Assembly: GCF_032854445.1 (NCBI RefSeq)
Contig: NW_027018119.1
Location: 1-64,000 of the forward strand
DNA: 64,000 bases
Source of the DNA: Liolophura sinensis
Lineage: Eukaryota; Mollusca; Polyplacophora; Chitonida; Chitonidae
Reading direction: 5' to 3'
Shown piece after piece: positions 25,513-36,081 of this stretch. A program made the position numbers and the translations under genes. Each line of letters begins with the position of its first letter. Position 1 is the first letter of the stretch. The notes beneath the pieces were generated by a model. It saw nothing but the letters and a program-made list of their open reading frames with translations. It was not told the origin of the DNA and searched no databases.

Positions 25513-27713
25513 ATGCGGAATTGGGCCAGGCATCGGCAGCTGGTTAAAAAATTGCATATTTCCCTGGTTTCCATGGAGTAAGAGCCGTTGCTGGGCACGT
25601 GACTATGACAACAATGATCATTCGATTGTCGCTACAGCCAAAAGTATTGGTCGGAGAGCAACGCCGTTTGCACCATTCGATTTCTTGTCACAAAATACGT
25701 CGGATTAGCTTCTTACCAGCAGCACTGGAACAGTTTTTCCACTTTTGCATTTTTGCCTGGTCTTTTTATTTATTGAAATCGGCTACACTCTACTATGTAC
25801 CGTCGCGACTGGTCATTACTATATTCAAGTTTTGACTATAAGTTATGTGCCCTTCCGTAGCACAGAAGACGTCAAATCTTTGGGCTAAGCCCAATGAACT
25901 CACCCAGCAATTGTCTTACTTCTAAGTCCAAGACAATCTCAATGTCTTTATCTACGTGTAGAAAAACCACACCATTTGTACATATAAAACACAAAGTACG
26001 AGATACAGTCTGCTGTAAAAAGTACACTTAAACACTGACCTACATCATTAAGGTGCCAAAAGATGCGGAATTGGGCCAGGCATCGGCAGCTGTTAAAAAA
26101 TTGCAAATTTCCCTGGTTTCCATGGAGTAAGAGCCGTTGCTGGGAACGTGATTATGACATCAATGATCATTCAATTGTCGCTACAGCCAAAACTGTTGGT
26201 CGGAGAGCAACGCGGTTTGTACCATTCGATTTCTCGTCACAAAATACGTCGGATTAGCCTCTTACCAGCAGCACTGGAACAGTTTTTCCACTTTTGCATT
26301 TCTGCCTGGTCTTTTTGTTAATTTGAAATCGGATACACTGTACTATGTACCATCGCGACTGGTCATTACTATATTCAACTTTTGACTATAAGTTATGTGC
26401 CCTTCGGTAGCCCAGAAGACGTCAAATCTTTGGGCTAAGCCCATTTAACTCACCCAGCAATTGTCTGACTTCTAAGTCCATGACAATCTCAATGTCTTTA
26501 TCTACGTGTAGAAAAACCACACCATTTGTACATAAAAAACACAAGATACCTGATACAGTCTGCTGTAAAAAGTACACTTAAACACTGACCCTCCTAAATA
26601 AGGTGTCAAAACTTGCGGAATTGGGCCAGGCATCGGCAGCTGGTTAAAAAATTGCAAATATCCCTGGTTTCCATGGAGTAAGAGCCGTTGCTGGGCATGT
26701 GATTATGACATCAATGATCATTCATTTGTCGCTACAGCCAAAAGTATTGGTCGGAGAGCAACGCGGTTTGCACTATTCGATTTCTCGTCACAAAATACGT
26801 CGGATTAGCCTCTTACCAGCAGCACTGGAACAGTTCTTCCTTTTTTGCATTTTTGCCTGGTCTTTTTGTTAATTTGAAATCGGATACACTGTACTATGTA
26901 CCATCGCGACTGGTCATTACTATATTCAACATTTGACTATAACTTATGTGCCCTTCGGTAGCCCAGAAGATGTCAAATCTTTGGGCTAAGCCCATTTAAC
27001 TCACCCAGCAATTGTCTTACTTCTAAGTCCAAGACAATCTCAATGTCTTTATCTACGTGTAGAAAAACCACACCATTTGTACATAAAAAACACAAGGTAC
27101 TTGATACAGTCTGCTGTAAAAAGTACAACTGATCACTGACCAACATCAATAAGGTTCTAAAAGATGCGGAATTGGGCAAGGCATCGGCAGCTGTTGAAAA
27201 ATTGCATATTTCCCTGGTTTCCATGGAGTAAGAGCCGTTGCTGGGCACGTGATTATGACACCAATGATCATTCGATTGTCGCTACAGCCAAAAGTATTGG
27301 TCGGAGAGCAACGCGGTTTGCACCATTCGATTTCTCGTCACAAAATACGTCGGATTAGCCTCTTACCAGCAGCACTGGAACAGTTTTTCCACTTTTACAT
27401 TTTTGCCTTGTCTTTTTGTTAATTTGAAATCGGCTACACTGTACTCTGTACCATTGCGACTGGTCATTACTATATTCAAGTTTTGACTATAACTTATGTG
27501 CCCTTCGGTAGCCCAGAAGACGTCAAATCTTTGGGCTAAGCCCATTTAACTCACCCAGCAATTGTCTTACTTCTAAGTCCAAGACAATCTAAATGTCTTT
27601 ATCTACGTGTAGAAAAACTACACCATTTGTACATAAAAAACACAAGGTACTTGATACAGTCTGCTGTAAAAAGTACAACTGATCACTGACCAACATCAAT
27701 AAGGTGCCCAAAG
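25513..27713 (+). repeat. Four-unit higher-order repeat P-Q-R-S, copy 1 (2201 bp)
   Basis: Anchors 25513 (P), 26063 (Q), 26613 (R) and 27164 (S). Private marks shared with the next copy include GTTTGTACCATTCG in Q, GTCTGACTTC with CCATGACAATC in the Q-R linker, and CAGTTCTTCCTTTTTTGC in R. The period to the next copy is 2201 bp at every anchor, so the duplication is recent with almost no indels since. Confidence 0.88.
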
Positions 27714-29914
27714 ATGCGGAATTGGGCCAGGCATCGGCAGCTGGTTAAAAAATTGCATATTTCCCTGGTTTCCATGGAGTAAGAGCCGTTGCTGGGCACG
27801 TGACTATGACAACAATGATCATTCGATTGTCGCTACAGCCAAAAGTATTGGTCGGAGAGCAACGCCGTTTGCACCATTCGATTTCTTGTCACAAAATACG
27901 TCGGATTAGCCTCTTACCAGCAGCACTGGAACAGTTTTTCCACTTTTGCATTTTTGCCTGGTCTTTTTATTTATTGAAATCGGCTACACTCTACTATGTA
28001 CCGTCGCGACTGGTCATTACTATATTCAAGTTTTGACTATAAGTTATGTGCCCTTCCGTAGCACAGAAGACGTCAAATCTTTGGGCTAAGCCCAATGAAC
28101 TCACCCAGCAATTGTCTTACTTCTAAGTCCAAGACAATCTCAATGTCTTTATCTACGTGTAGAAAAACCACACCATTTGTACATATAAAACACAAAGTAC
28201 GAGATACAGTCTGCTGTAAAAAGTACACTTAAACACTGACCTACATCATTAAGGTGCCAAAAGATGCGGAATTGGGCCAGGCATCGGCAGCTGTTAAAAA
28301 ATTGCAAATTTCCCTGGTTTCCATGGAGTAAGAGCCGTTGCTGGGAACGTGATTATGACATCAATGATCATTCAATTGTCGCTACAGCCAAAACTGTTGG
28401 TCGGAGAGCAACGCGGTTTGTACCATTCGATTTCTCGTCACAAAATACGTCGGATTAGCCTCTTACCAGCAGCACTGGAACAGTTTTTCCACTTTTGCAT
28501 TTCTGCCTGGTCTTTTTGTTAATTTGAAATCGGATACACTGTACTATGTACCATCGCGACTGGTCATTACTATATTCAACTTTTGACTATAAGTTATGTG
28601 CCCTTCGGTAGCCCAGAAGACGTCAAATCTTTGGGCTAAGCCCATTTAACTCACCCAGCAATTGTCTGACTTCTAAGTCCATGACAATCTCAATGTCTTT
28701 ATCTACGTGTAGAAAAACCACACCATTTGTACATAAAAAACACAAGATACCTGATACAGTCTGCTGTAAAAAGTACACTTAAACACTGACCCTCCTAAAT
28801 AAGGTGTCAAAACTTGCGGAATTGGGCCAGGCATCGGCAGCTGGTTAAAAAATTGCAAATATCCCTGGTTTCCATGGAGTAAGAGCCGTTGCTGGGCATG
28901 TGATTATGACATCAATGATCATTCATTTGTCGCTACAGCCAAAAGTATTGGTCGGAGAGCAACGCGGTTTGCACTATTCGATTTCTCGTCACAAAATACG
29001 TCGGATTAGCCTCTTACCAGCAGCACTGGAACAGTTCTTCCTTTTTTGCATTTTTGCCTGGTCTTTTTGTTAATTTGAAATCGGATACACTGTACTATGT
29101 ACCATCGCGACTGGTCATTACTATATTCAACATTTGACTATAACTTATGTGCCCTTCGGTAGCCCAGAAGATGTCAAATCTTTGGGCTAAGCCCATTTAA
29201 CTCACCCAGCAATTGTCTTACTTCTAAGTCCAAGACAATCTCAATGTCTTTATCTACGTGTAGAAAAACCACACCATTTGTACATAAAAAACACAAGGTA
29301 CTAGATACAGTCTGCTGTAAAAAGTACAACTGATCACTGACCCACATCAATAAGGCTCTAAAAGATGCGGAATTGGGCAAGGCATCGGCAGCTGTTGAAA
29401 AATTGCATATTTCCCTGGTTTCCATGGAGTAAGAGGCGTTGCTGGGCACGTGATTATGACACCAATGATCATTCGATTGTCACTACAGCCAAAAGTATTG
29501 GTCGGAGAGCAACGCGGTTTGCACCATTCGATTTCTCGTCACAAAATACGTCGGATTAGCCTCTTACCAGCAGCACTGGAACAGTTTTTCCACTTTTACA
29601 TTTTTGCCTTGTCTTTTTGTTAATTTGAAATCGGCTACACTGTACTCTGTACCATTGCGACTGGTCATTACTATATTCAACTTTTGACTATAAGTTATGT
29701 GCCCTTAGGTAGCCCAGAAGACGTCAAATCTTTGGGCTAAGCCTATTTAACTCACCCAGCAATTGTCTTACTTCTAAGTCCAAGACAATCTCAATGTCTT
29801 TATCTACGTGTAGAAAAACCACACCATTTGTACATAAAAAAACACAAGGTACTTGATACAGTCTGCTGTAAAAAGTACACTTAAACACTGATACACATAA
29901 ATAAGGTGCCAAAA
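27714..29914 (+). repeat. Four-unit higher-order repeat P-Q-R-S, copy 2 (2201 bp)
   Basis: Anchors 27714, 28264, 28814 and 29365. It matches copy 1 variant for variant. Small differences sit in the S unit (AAGAGGCGTTG, GTCACTACAG) and just before it (ATAAGGCTC). After 29915 the P-Q-R-S order ends and an unrelated A variant follows at 29916. Confidence 0.87.
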
Positions 29915-30465
29915 GATGCGGAATTGGGCCAGGCATCGGCAGCTGTTTAAAAAATTGGAAATTTCCCTGGTTTCCATGGAGTAAGAGCCGTTGCTGGGCA
30001 CGTGACTATGACATCAATGATCATTCAATTGTCGCTACAGCCAAAAGTCTTGGTCGGAGAGCACCGCGCTTTGCACCATTCGATTTCTCGTCACAAAATA
30101 CGTCGGATTAGCCTCTTAACAGCAGCACTGGAACAGTTTTTCCACTTTTGCATTTTTGCCTGGTCTTTTTGTTAATTTGAAATCGGCTACACTGTACTAT
30201 GTAGCATCGCGACTGGTCATTACTATATTCAACTTTTGACTATATGTTATGTGCCTTTCGGTAGCCCAGAAGACGTCAAATCTTTGGGCTAAGCCCATTT
30301 AACTCACCCAGCAATTGTCTTACTTCTAAGTTCAAGACAATCTCAATGTCTTTATCTACGTGTAGAAAAACCACACCATTCGTACAAAAAAACACAAGGT
30401 ACTTGATACAGTCTGCTGTAAAAAGTACAACTGATCACTGACCCACATCTATAAGGTTCTAAAAG

Positions 30466-32663
30466 ATGCGGAATCGGGCCAGGCATCAGCAGCTGTTAAA
30501 AAATTGCATATTTCCCTGGTTTCCATGGAGTAAGAGTCGTTGCTGGGCACGTGACTATGACATCAATGATCATTCAATTGTCGCCGCAGCCAAAAGTAAT
30601 GGTCGGAGAGCAACGCGGTTTGCACCATTCGATTTCTCGTCACAAAATACGTCGGATTAGCCTCTTACCAGCAGCACTGGGACAGTTTTTTTACTTTTGC
30701 ATTTTTGCCTGGTCTTTTTGTTAATTTGAAATCGGATACACTGTACTATGTACCATCGCGACTGGTCATTACTATATTCAAGTTTTGACTATAACTTATG
30801 TGCCCTTCGGTAGCCCAGAAGACGTCAAATCTTTGGGCTAAGCCCATTTAACTCACCCAGCAATTGTCTTACTTCTAAGTCCAAGACAATCTCAATGTCT
30901 TTATCTACGTGTAGAAAAACTACACCATTTGTACATAAAAAACACAAGGTACTTGATACAGTCTCCTGTAAAAAGTACAACTGATCACTGACCCACATCA
31001 ATAAAGTTCTAAAAGATGCGGAATTGGGCAAGGCATCGGCAGCTGTTAAAAAATTGCATATTTCCCTGGTTTCCATGGAGTAAGAGCCGTTGCTGGGCAC
31101 GTGACTATGACAACAATGATCATTCGATTGTCGCTACAGCCAAAAGTATTGGTCGGAGAGCAACGCCGTTTGCACCATTCGATTTCTTGTCACAAAATAC
31201 GTCGGATTAGCTTCTTACCAGCAGCACTGGAACAGTTTTTCCACTTTTGCATTCTTGCCTGGTCTTTTTATTTATTGAAATCGGCTACACTCTACTATGT
31301 ACCGTCGCGACTGGTCATTACTATATTCAAGTTTTGACAATAAGTTATGTGCCCTTCGGTAGCACAGAAGACGTCAAATCTTTGGGCTAAGCCCATTTAA
31401 CTCACCCAGCAATTGTCTTACTTCTAAGTCCAAGACAATCTCAATGTCTTTATCTACGTGTAGAAAAACCACAGCATTTGTACATATAAAACACAAGATA
31501 CCTGATACAGTCTGCTGTAAAAAGTACACTTCAACACTGACCAACATCAATAAGGTGCCCAAAGATGCGGAATTGGGCCAGGCATCGGCAGCTGTTAAAA
31601 AATTGCAAATTTCCCTGGTTTCCATGGAGTAAGAGCCGTTGCTGGGCATATGATTATAACATCAATGATCAATCAGTTGTGGCTACAGCCAAAAGTATTG
31701 GTCGGAGAGCAACGCGGTTTGCACCATTCGATTTCTCGTCACAAAATACGTCGGATTAGCCTCTTACCAGCAGCACTGGAACAGTTTTTCCACTTTTGCA
31801 TTTTTGCCTGGTCTTCTTATTTATTGAAATCGGCTACACTGTACTATGTACCGTCGCGACTGGTCATTACTATATTCAAGTTTTGACTATAACTTATGTG
31901 CCCTTCGGTAGCCCAGAAGACGTCAAATCTTTGGGCTAAGCCCATTTAACTCACCCAGCAATTGTCTTACTTCTAAGTCCAAGACAATCTCAATGTCTTT
32001 ATCTACGTGTAGAAAAACTACACCATTTGTACATAAAAAACACAAGGTACTTGATACAGTCTGCTGTAAAAAGTACAACTGATCACTGACCCACATCAAT
32101 AAAGTTCTAAAAGATGCGGAATTGGGCAAGGCATCGGCAGCTGGTTAAAAAATTGCATATTTCCCTGGTTTCCATGGAGTAAGAGCCGTTGCTGGGCACG
32201 TGACTATGACAACAATGATCATTCGATTGTCGCTACAGCCAAAAGTATTGGTCTGAGAGCAACTCCGTTTGCACCATTCGATTTCTTGTCACAAAATACG
32301 TCGGATTAGCTTCTTACCAGCAGCACTGGAACAGTTTTTCCACTTTTGCATTTTTGCCTGGTCTTTTTATTTATTGAAATCGGCTACACTCTACTATGTA
32401 CCGTCGCGACTGGTCATTACTATATTCAAGTTTTGACTATAAGTTATGTGCCCTTCGGTAGCACAGAAGACGTCAAATCTTTGGGCTAAGCCCATTTAAC
32501 TCACCCAGCAATTGTCTTACTTCTAAGTCCAAGACAATCTCAATGTCTTTATCTACGCGTAGAAAAACCACACCATTTGTACATATAAAACACAAAGTAC
32601 GAGATACAGTCTGCTGTAAAATGTACACTTAAACACTGACCAACATCATTAAGGTGCCAAAAG
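30466..32663 (+). repeat. Dispersed higher-order block, right copy (T-U-W-P)
   Basis: Anchors 30466 (T), 31016 (U), 31565 (W) and 32114 (P), followed by Q at 32664. Offsets from the left copy are 10454 bp for T and U but 9903 bp for W and P. The 551-bp change is exactly one unit, the Q-like unit present only on the left. Confidence 0.78.
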
Positions 32664-33819
32664 ATGCGGAATTGGGCCAGGCATCGGCAGCTGTTAAAAA
32701 ATTGGAAATTTCCCTGGTTTCCATGGAGTAAGAGCCGTTGCTGGGAACGTGATTATGACATCAATGATCATTCAATTGTCGCTACAGCCAAAACTGTTGG
32801 TCGGAGAGCAACGCGGTTTGCACCATTCGATTTCTCGTCACAAAATACGTCGGATTAGCCTCTTACCAGCAGCACTAGAACAGTTTTTCTACTTTTGCAT
32901 TTCTGCCTGGTCTTTTTGTTAATTTGAAATCGGATACACTGTACTATGTACCATCGCGACTGGTCATTACTATATTCAACTTTTGACTATAAGTTATGTG
33001 CCCTTCGGTAGCCCAGAAGACGTCAAATCTTTGGGCTAAGCCCATTTAACTCACCCAGCAATTGTCTTACTTCTAAGTCCAAGAAAATCTCAATGTCTTT
33101 ATCTACGTGTAGAAAAACCACACCATTTGAACATAAAAAACACAATGTACTAGATACAGTCAGCTGTAAAAAGTACAACTAATCACTTACCCACATCAAT
33201 AAGGTTCTAAAAGATGCGGAATTGGCACAGGCATCGGCAACTGTTTAAAAAATTGCAAATTTCCCTGGTTTCCATGGAGTAAGAGTCGTTGCTGGGCACG
33301 TGACTATGACATCAATGATCATTCACTTGTCGCTACAGCCAAAAGTATTGGTCGGAGAGCAACGCGGTTTGCACCATTCGATTTCTCGTCACAAAATACG
33401 TCGGATTAGCCTCTTACCAGCAGCACTGGAACAGTTTTTCCACTTTTGCATTTTTGCCTGGTCTTTTTGTTAATTGAAATCGGCTACACTGTACTATGTA
33501 CCATGGCGACTGGTCATTACTATATTAAACTTTTGGCTATAAGTTATGTGCTCTTCGGAAGGCCAGAAGACATTAAATCTCTGGGCCAAGCCCATTTAAC
33601 TAACCCAACAATTTTTATACTTCTAAGTCCAAGACAATCTCAATGTCTTTACCTACATGTAGAAAATCAACACCATTTGTATATAGAAAACGAAAGGTAC
33701 TTGATACAGTCCGCTCTGAAAACTACAATTGAACACTCACCCACATCAAACAGGTGCCAAAAGATGCAGAAGTGTGCCAGGCATCGGCAGGTGTTGAAAA
33801 AATTGCAAATTTCCCTGGT

Positions 33820-34311
33820 TTCCAGGGAGTACAAGCCGTTGCTGGGCACGTGATTGTGACTTAAACCATTATTTACACGTCGCTACACCCAAAAGTATTG
33901 GTCGGAGAGCCACGCGATTTGCACCATTCGATTTCTCGTCACAAAACACATCGGATTAGCGTTTTACCAACAGCATTGGAAAAATTTTTCCGCTTTTGGA
34001 TTTTTGCCTGGTCATTTTGCTAATTGAAATCGGCTACACTGTAATGTTTACCTTGGCGTCTAGTCATTACTGTATTAAACTTTTGTCTATCAGTTATGTG
34101 CCCTTCAGTGGCCCAGAAGGACCTTAAATCTTTGGACCGAGCCCATTTACTCACCCAGCAATTTTCTTACTTCTAAGTCCAAGCAAACTCAATGTCGTTA
34201 CCACATCTAGAAAATCAGACACCATTTGTAAATAGAAAACGAAAGGTACTTGATATAATCCGCTCTAAAAACTACAATTGAACACTGACGCACATCAAAA
34301 GTTGCCAAAAG
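33820..34311 (+). repeat. Private B segment paired with 40775-41216, copy 1
   Basis: It shares with the partner rare changes not seen in other B units: TCCAGGGAGTAC, CAAAACACATCGG, TTTTTCCGCTTTTG, GTTTACCTTGGCG, TTCAGTGGCCCAG, TGTCGTTACC and CTTGATATAATCCGC. The pair lies about 6.95 kb apart on the two sides of the transposon. Confidence 0.75.
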
Positions 34312-34607
34312 ATGCGGAATTGGGGCCAGGCATCGGCAGGTGTTGAAAAACTTGCAAATTTCTCTGGTTTCCAAGGAGTACAAGCGTTGCAGGGCACGTG
34401 ATTATGACTTCAATCATATATTAGGCGTCGCTTACAGCCAAAGTATTGGTCGGAGAGTCACGCGGTTTGGAACATTCGATTTCTCCTGAAAAAATCAGCA
34501 TCGGATTAGCGTTTTAACAACAGCATTGGAACAATTTTTCCACTTTTGGATTTTGCCTGGTCATTTTGCTAATTAAAATCGGCTACACTGCAGTGTGTAC
34601 CATGGCG

Positions 34608-34621
34608 ACTGGTCATTACTA
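34608..34621 (+). repeat. 14-bp flanking direct duplication, left copy
   Basis: ACTGGTCATTACTA, normal satellite sequence about 300 bp into the unit, ends exactly where the satellite stops. The identical 14 bp restart the satellite at 36068. Confidence 0.85.
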
Positions 34622-34839
34622 AACTACCGGGCAAAAGAAACGTATAACTTTTAAATGCAGTTTTTTCTATGGAAAAATAGGTTGAATAAGTTGAAGGTTG
34701 TGCGAATACGTTTGCACATAGGTACCACTGTGTACACGTCACTTTTTAACAAGATTCATTGAAATTGGTGTAAGACATCATGAAAAATCGGAAAAACAGA
34801 GTTTCGGGCTCTGTTGAAAATTCTCGATAATGACCGCCG

Positions 34840-34847
34840 TATAAATA
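34840..34847 (+). promoter_or_regulatory. Candidate TATA box of the transposase
   Basis: TATAAATA lies 51 bp upstream of the likely start codon at 34898, in the noncoding 5' part of the element. Position and sequence fit a core promoter with a very short leader. There is no other support, and the gene is broken, so any activity is hypothetical. Confidence 0.35.
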
Positions 34848-34897
34848 CCGATGTAGCACATGGGTAAGGGTGCAATACCATAAAAAACATGTAAGAG

Positions 34898-36050
34898 ATG
34901 CCGAGACTCACACAAGCAGAACGTGATAGAGCCACTGGTATGGGCGACATAGAATCCAGCCAACACCACATTGCCAGAACATTCAATTGCAGTCAAGCCA
35001 CCATCAGCAGACTGTTGGGTCATTACCGCCTAACAGGCAGGACACAAGATCGTCCAAGATCGGGGAGGCCAAGTGTTACAACGGCTGGCGAAGACCGGTA
35101 CATCCGCACAATCCACCTGAGTAACCTGTTTGTGACGGCAATGTCCAACGGCGTAAACGGCAACTGGGACACCCCATCAGCAGACGCACAGTCTTACGAC
35201 GACTCCCGCGTGAGTGGTATCAAAGCCTATCGCCCCTTCCGTGGAATGGCATTGACTCCTCTACAACCGTCAAAACAGGCTGCGTTGGGCAAGAGTTGTA
35301 CGTNNNNNNNNNNNNNNNNNNNNNNNNNNNNNNNNNNNNNNNNNNNNNNNNNNNNNNNNNNNNNNNNNNNNNNNNNNNNNNNNNNNNNNNNNNNNNNNNN
35401 NNNNNNNNNNNNNNNNNNNNNNNNNNNNNNNNNNNNNNNNNNNNNNNNNNNNNNNNNNNNNNNNNNNNNNNNNNNNNNNNNNNNNNNNNNNNNNNNNNNN
35501 NNNCGATGGCAGCGGCGAGACTGGGAAAGGGTGCTGTTCACTGATGAAAGCCGATATAACCGCTTCAGAAATGATGGCCGAATTTGTGTGTATCGACGCT
35601 ATGGCACAAAACTGCATTCAGAATGTCCACCCTTTTAGTGCTGTGGGTGCTTATATGGGGCGGAATTTGTGTACAGGTGAGAACGAGACTGGTCATCATC
35701 AGGAAATCTGACTGGCCAAAGATACCGAGATGAAATATTGGAACCTGTTGTGGTGCCATTCGTGCATCAACAGCAAAGGGGTATCCTTTTGCAGCAGAAC
35801 AATGCACGACCTCATACCACCAGAGTTGTACTAAATTATCTGGACACACGTGATGTCAACTGACCTGCCTTGGCCAGGACGATCGCCAGACATGAATCCT
35901 TTAGAGCATCTGTGGGATCATCTTAATTTACATCTGAGACAACGCCTCCCTCCCCCACAAAACAGGCAACAGCTCGAACAGGCTTTATTTGAGGAGCGGG
36001 ACAAAATTCCTGATGACGTCATCCGGCGGCTGACGACTTCAATGAGGTAA
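34898..36050 (+). pseudogene. Tc1-like DD34E transposase pseudogene
   Basis: In life the family product binds the transposon ends and cuts and pastes them in the nucleus. The start at 34898 (MPRLTQAERDRA) gives the N-terminal helix-turn-helix (about residues 6-45, with ARTFNCSQATISRLL), then DRPRSGRPSVTT, a GRPR-like linker, then DRYIR. Later pieces lie in changing frames: GHPISRRTV (35167), SGIKAYRPFRGMALT, YNRQNRLRWAR (35262), RWQRRDWERVLFTDES (first Asp at 35543-35545), LIWGGI (35650), GNLTGQRYRDE (35702), QQNNARPH (35792) and SPDMNPLEHLWD (Glu at 35904-35906). There are six or more frame breaks and a stop at 35636. The second catalytic Asp is Asn (AAC, 35798-35800). It ends at TSMR, short of the usual C-terminus. 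About 953 known bases would encode about 318 residues, near full family length. No activity is expected. Confidence 0.92.
35304..35503. other. Assembly gap of 200 N
   Basis: A run of exactly 200 N inside the transposase pseudogene. Protein motifs on its two edges (RWAR before, RWQRRDWERVLFTDES after) normally lie only a few residues apart in Tc1-like transposases. The number is therefore probably a placeholder and not a measured size. Confidence 0.97.
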
Positions 36051-36067
36051 AGTATTTTGCTTTAATT

Positions 36068-36081
36068 ACTGGTCATTACTA
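36068..36081 (+). repeat. 14-bp flanking direct duplication, right copy
   Basis: ACTGGTCATTACTA, identical to 34608-34621. The preceding bases differ (TTTAATT here, CATGGCG on the left) and the following bases are normal satellite (TATTAAAC), so the duplication is exactly 14 bp. Confidence 0.85.

Larger units (their letters stand above)
1..33504 (+). repeat. Satellite array, family A, left block (about 61 units of ~550 bp)
   Basis: Head-to-tail units, all in one orientation. Anchors: 272, 822, 1372, 1919, 2469, 3018, 3566, 4117, 4667, 5201, 5751, 6301, 6836, 7385, 7937, 8486, 9036, 9586, 10135, 10685, 11234, 11784, 12334, 12882, 13433, 13968, 14517, 15066, 15615, 16164, 16712, 17261, 17811, 18361, 18912, 19462, 20012, 20562, 21111, 21662, 22211, 22761, 23311, 23862, 24412, 24963, 25513, 26063, 26613, 27164, 27714, 28264, 28814, 29365, 29916, 30466, 31016, 31565, 32114, 32664, 33214. 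Family A marks are CTACGTGTAG, AATGATCATT, GAAGACGTCAAATC and TACATAAAAAACAC. Units differ by scattered substitutions and 1-2 bp indels, with a 13-base A run near 189-201. No gene is supported in this block. Confidence 0.97.
33505..34621 (+). repeat. Satellite family B, left remnant before the transposon
   Basis: Anchors 33764 and 34312. The unit that begins at 33214 is family A up to about 33504 (ACTGTACTATGTACCA) and family B afterwards (TGGCGACTGG, ATATTAAAC, CATTAAATC). Family B marks are CTACATGTAG or CTACATCTAG, GTATATAGAAAACGAA, TCCGCTCTAAAAAC, CAATCATTATTTA and ACATCGG. These two units carry many private indels and look older than other B units. Confidence 0.88.
34622..36067 (+). mobile_element. 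Decayed Tc1/mariner-type DNA transposon inserted in the satellite
   Basis: A 1446-bp segment (200 bases are N) with no satellite similarity, holding a transposase pseudogene. The anchors on either side (34312 and 36322) are 2010 bp apart; subtracting the element and one 14-bp duplicate leaves 550 bp, one normal unit. The 5' part (34622-34897) is noncoding and starts AACTACCGGGCAAAAG. The 3' side has only 17 bp between the end of the coding region and satellite. No inverted copy of the left end is visible there, so the right terminal repeat appears to be missing. Tc1/mariner elements normally duplicate only TA, so the 14-bp duplication is atypical and points to another joining mechanism or a later rearrangement. 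Confidence 0.88.

Noticed and set aside
35296-35617. Open frames that run across the N gap on both strands
   Set aside because: They exist only because N is translated as an unknown residue. Only the plus-strand transposase pieces have motif support.
34622-36067. Processed (reverse-transcribed) copy of a transposase mRNA, suggested by the 14-bp duplication
   Set aside because: There is no poly(A) tail at the 3' edge, and 276 bp of upstream noncoding sequence including a TATA-like motif is present. The idea remains weak but is noted under the insertion finding.
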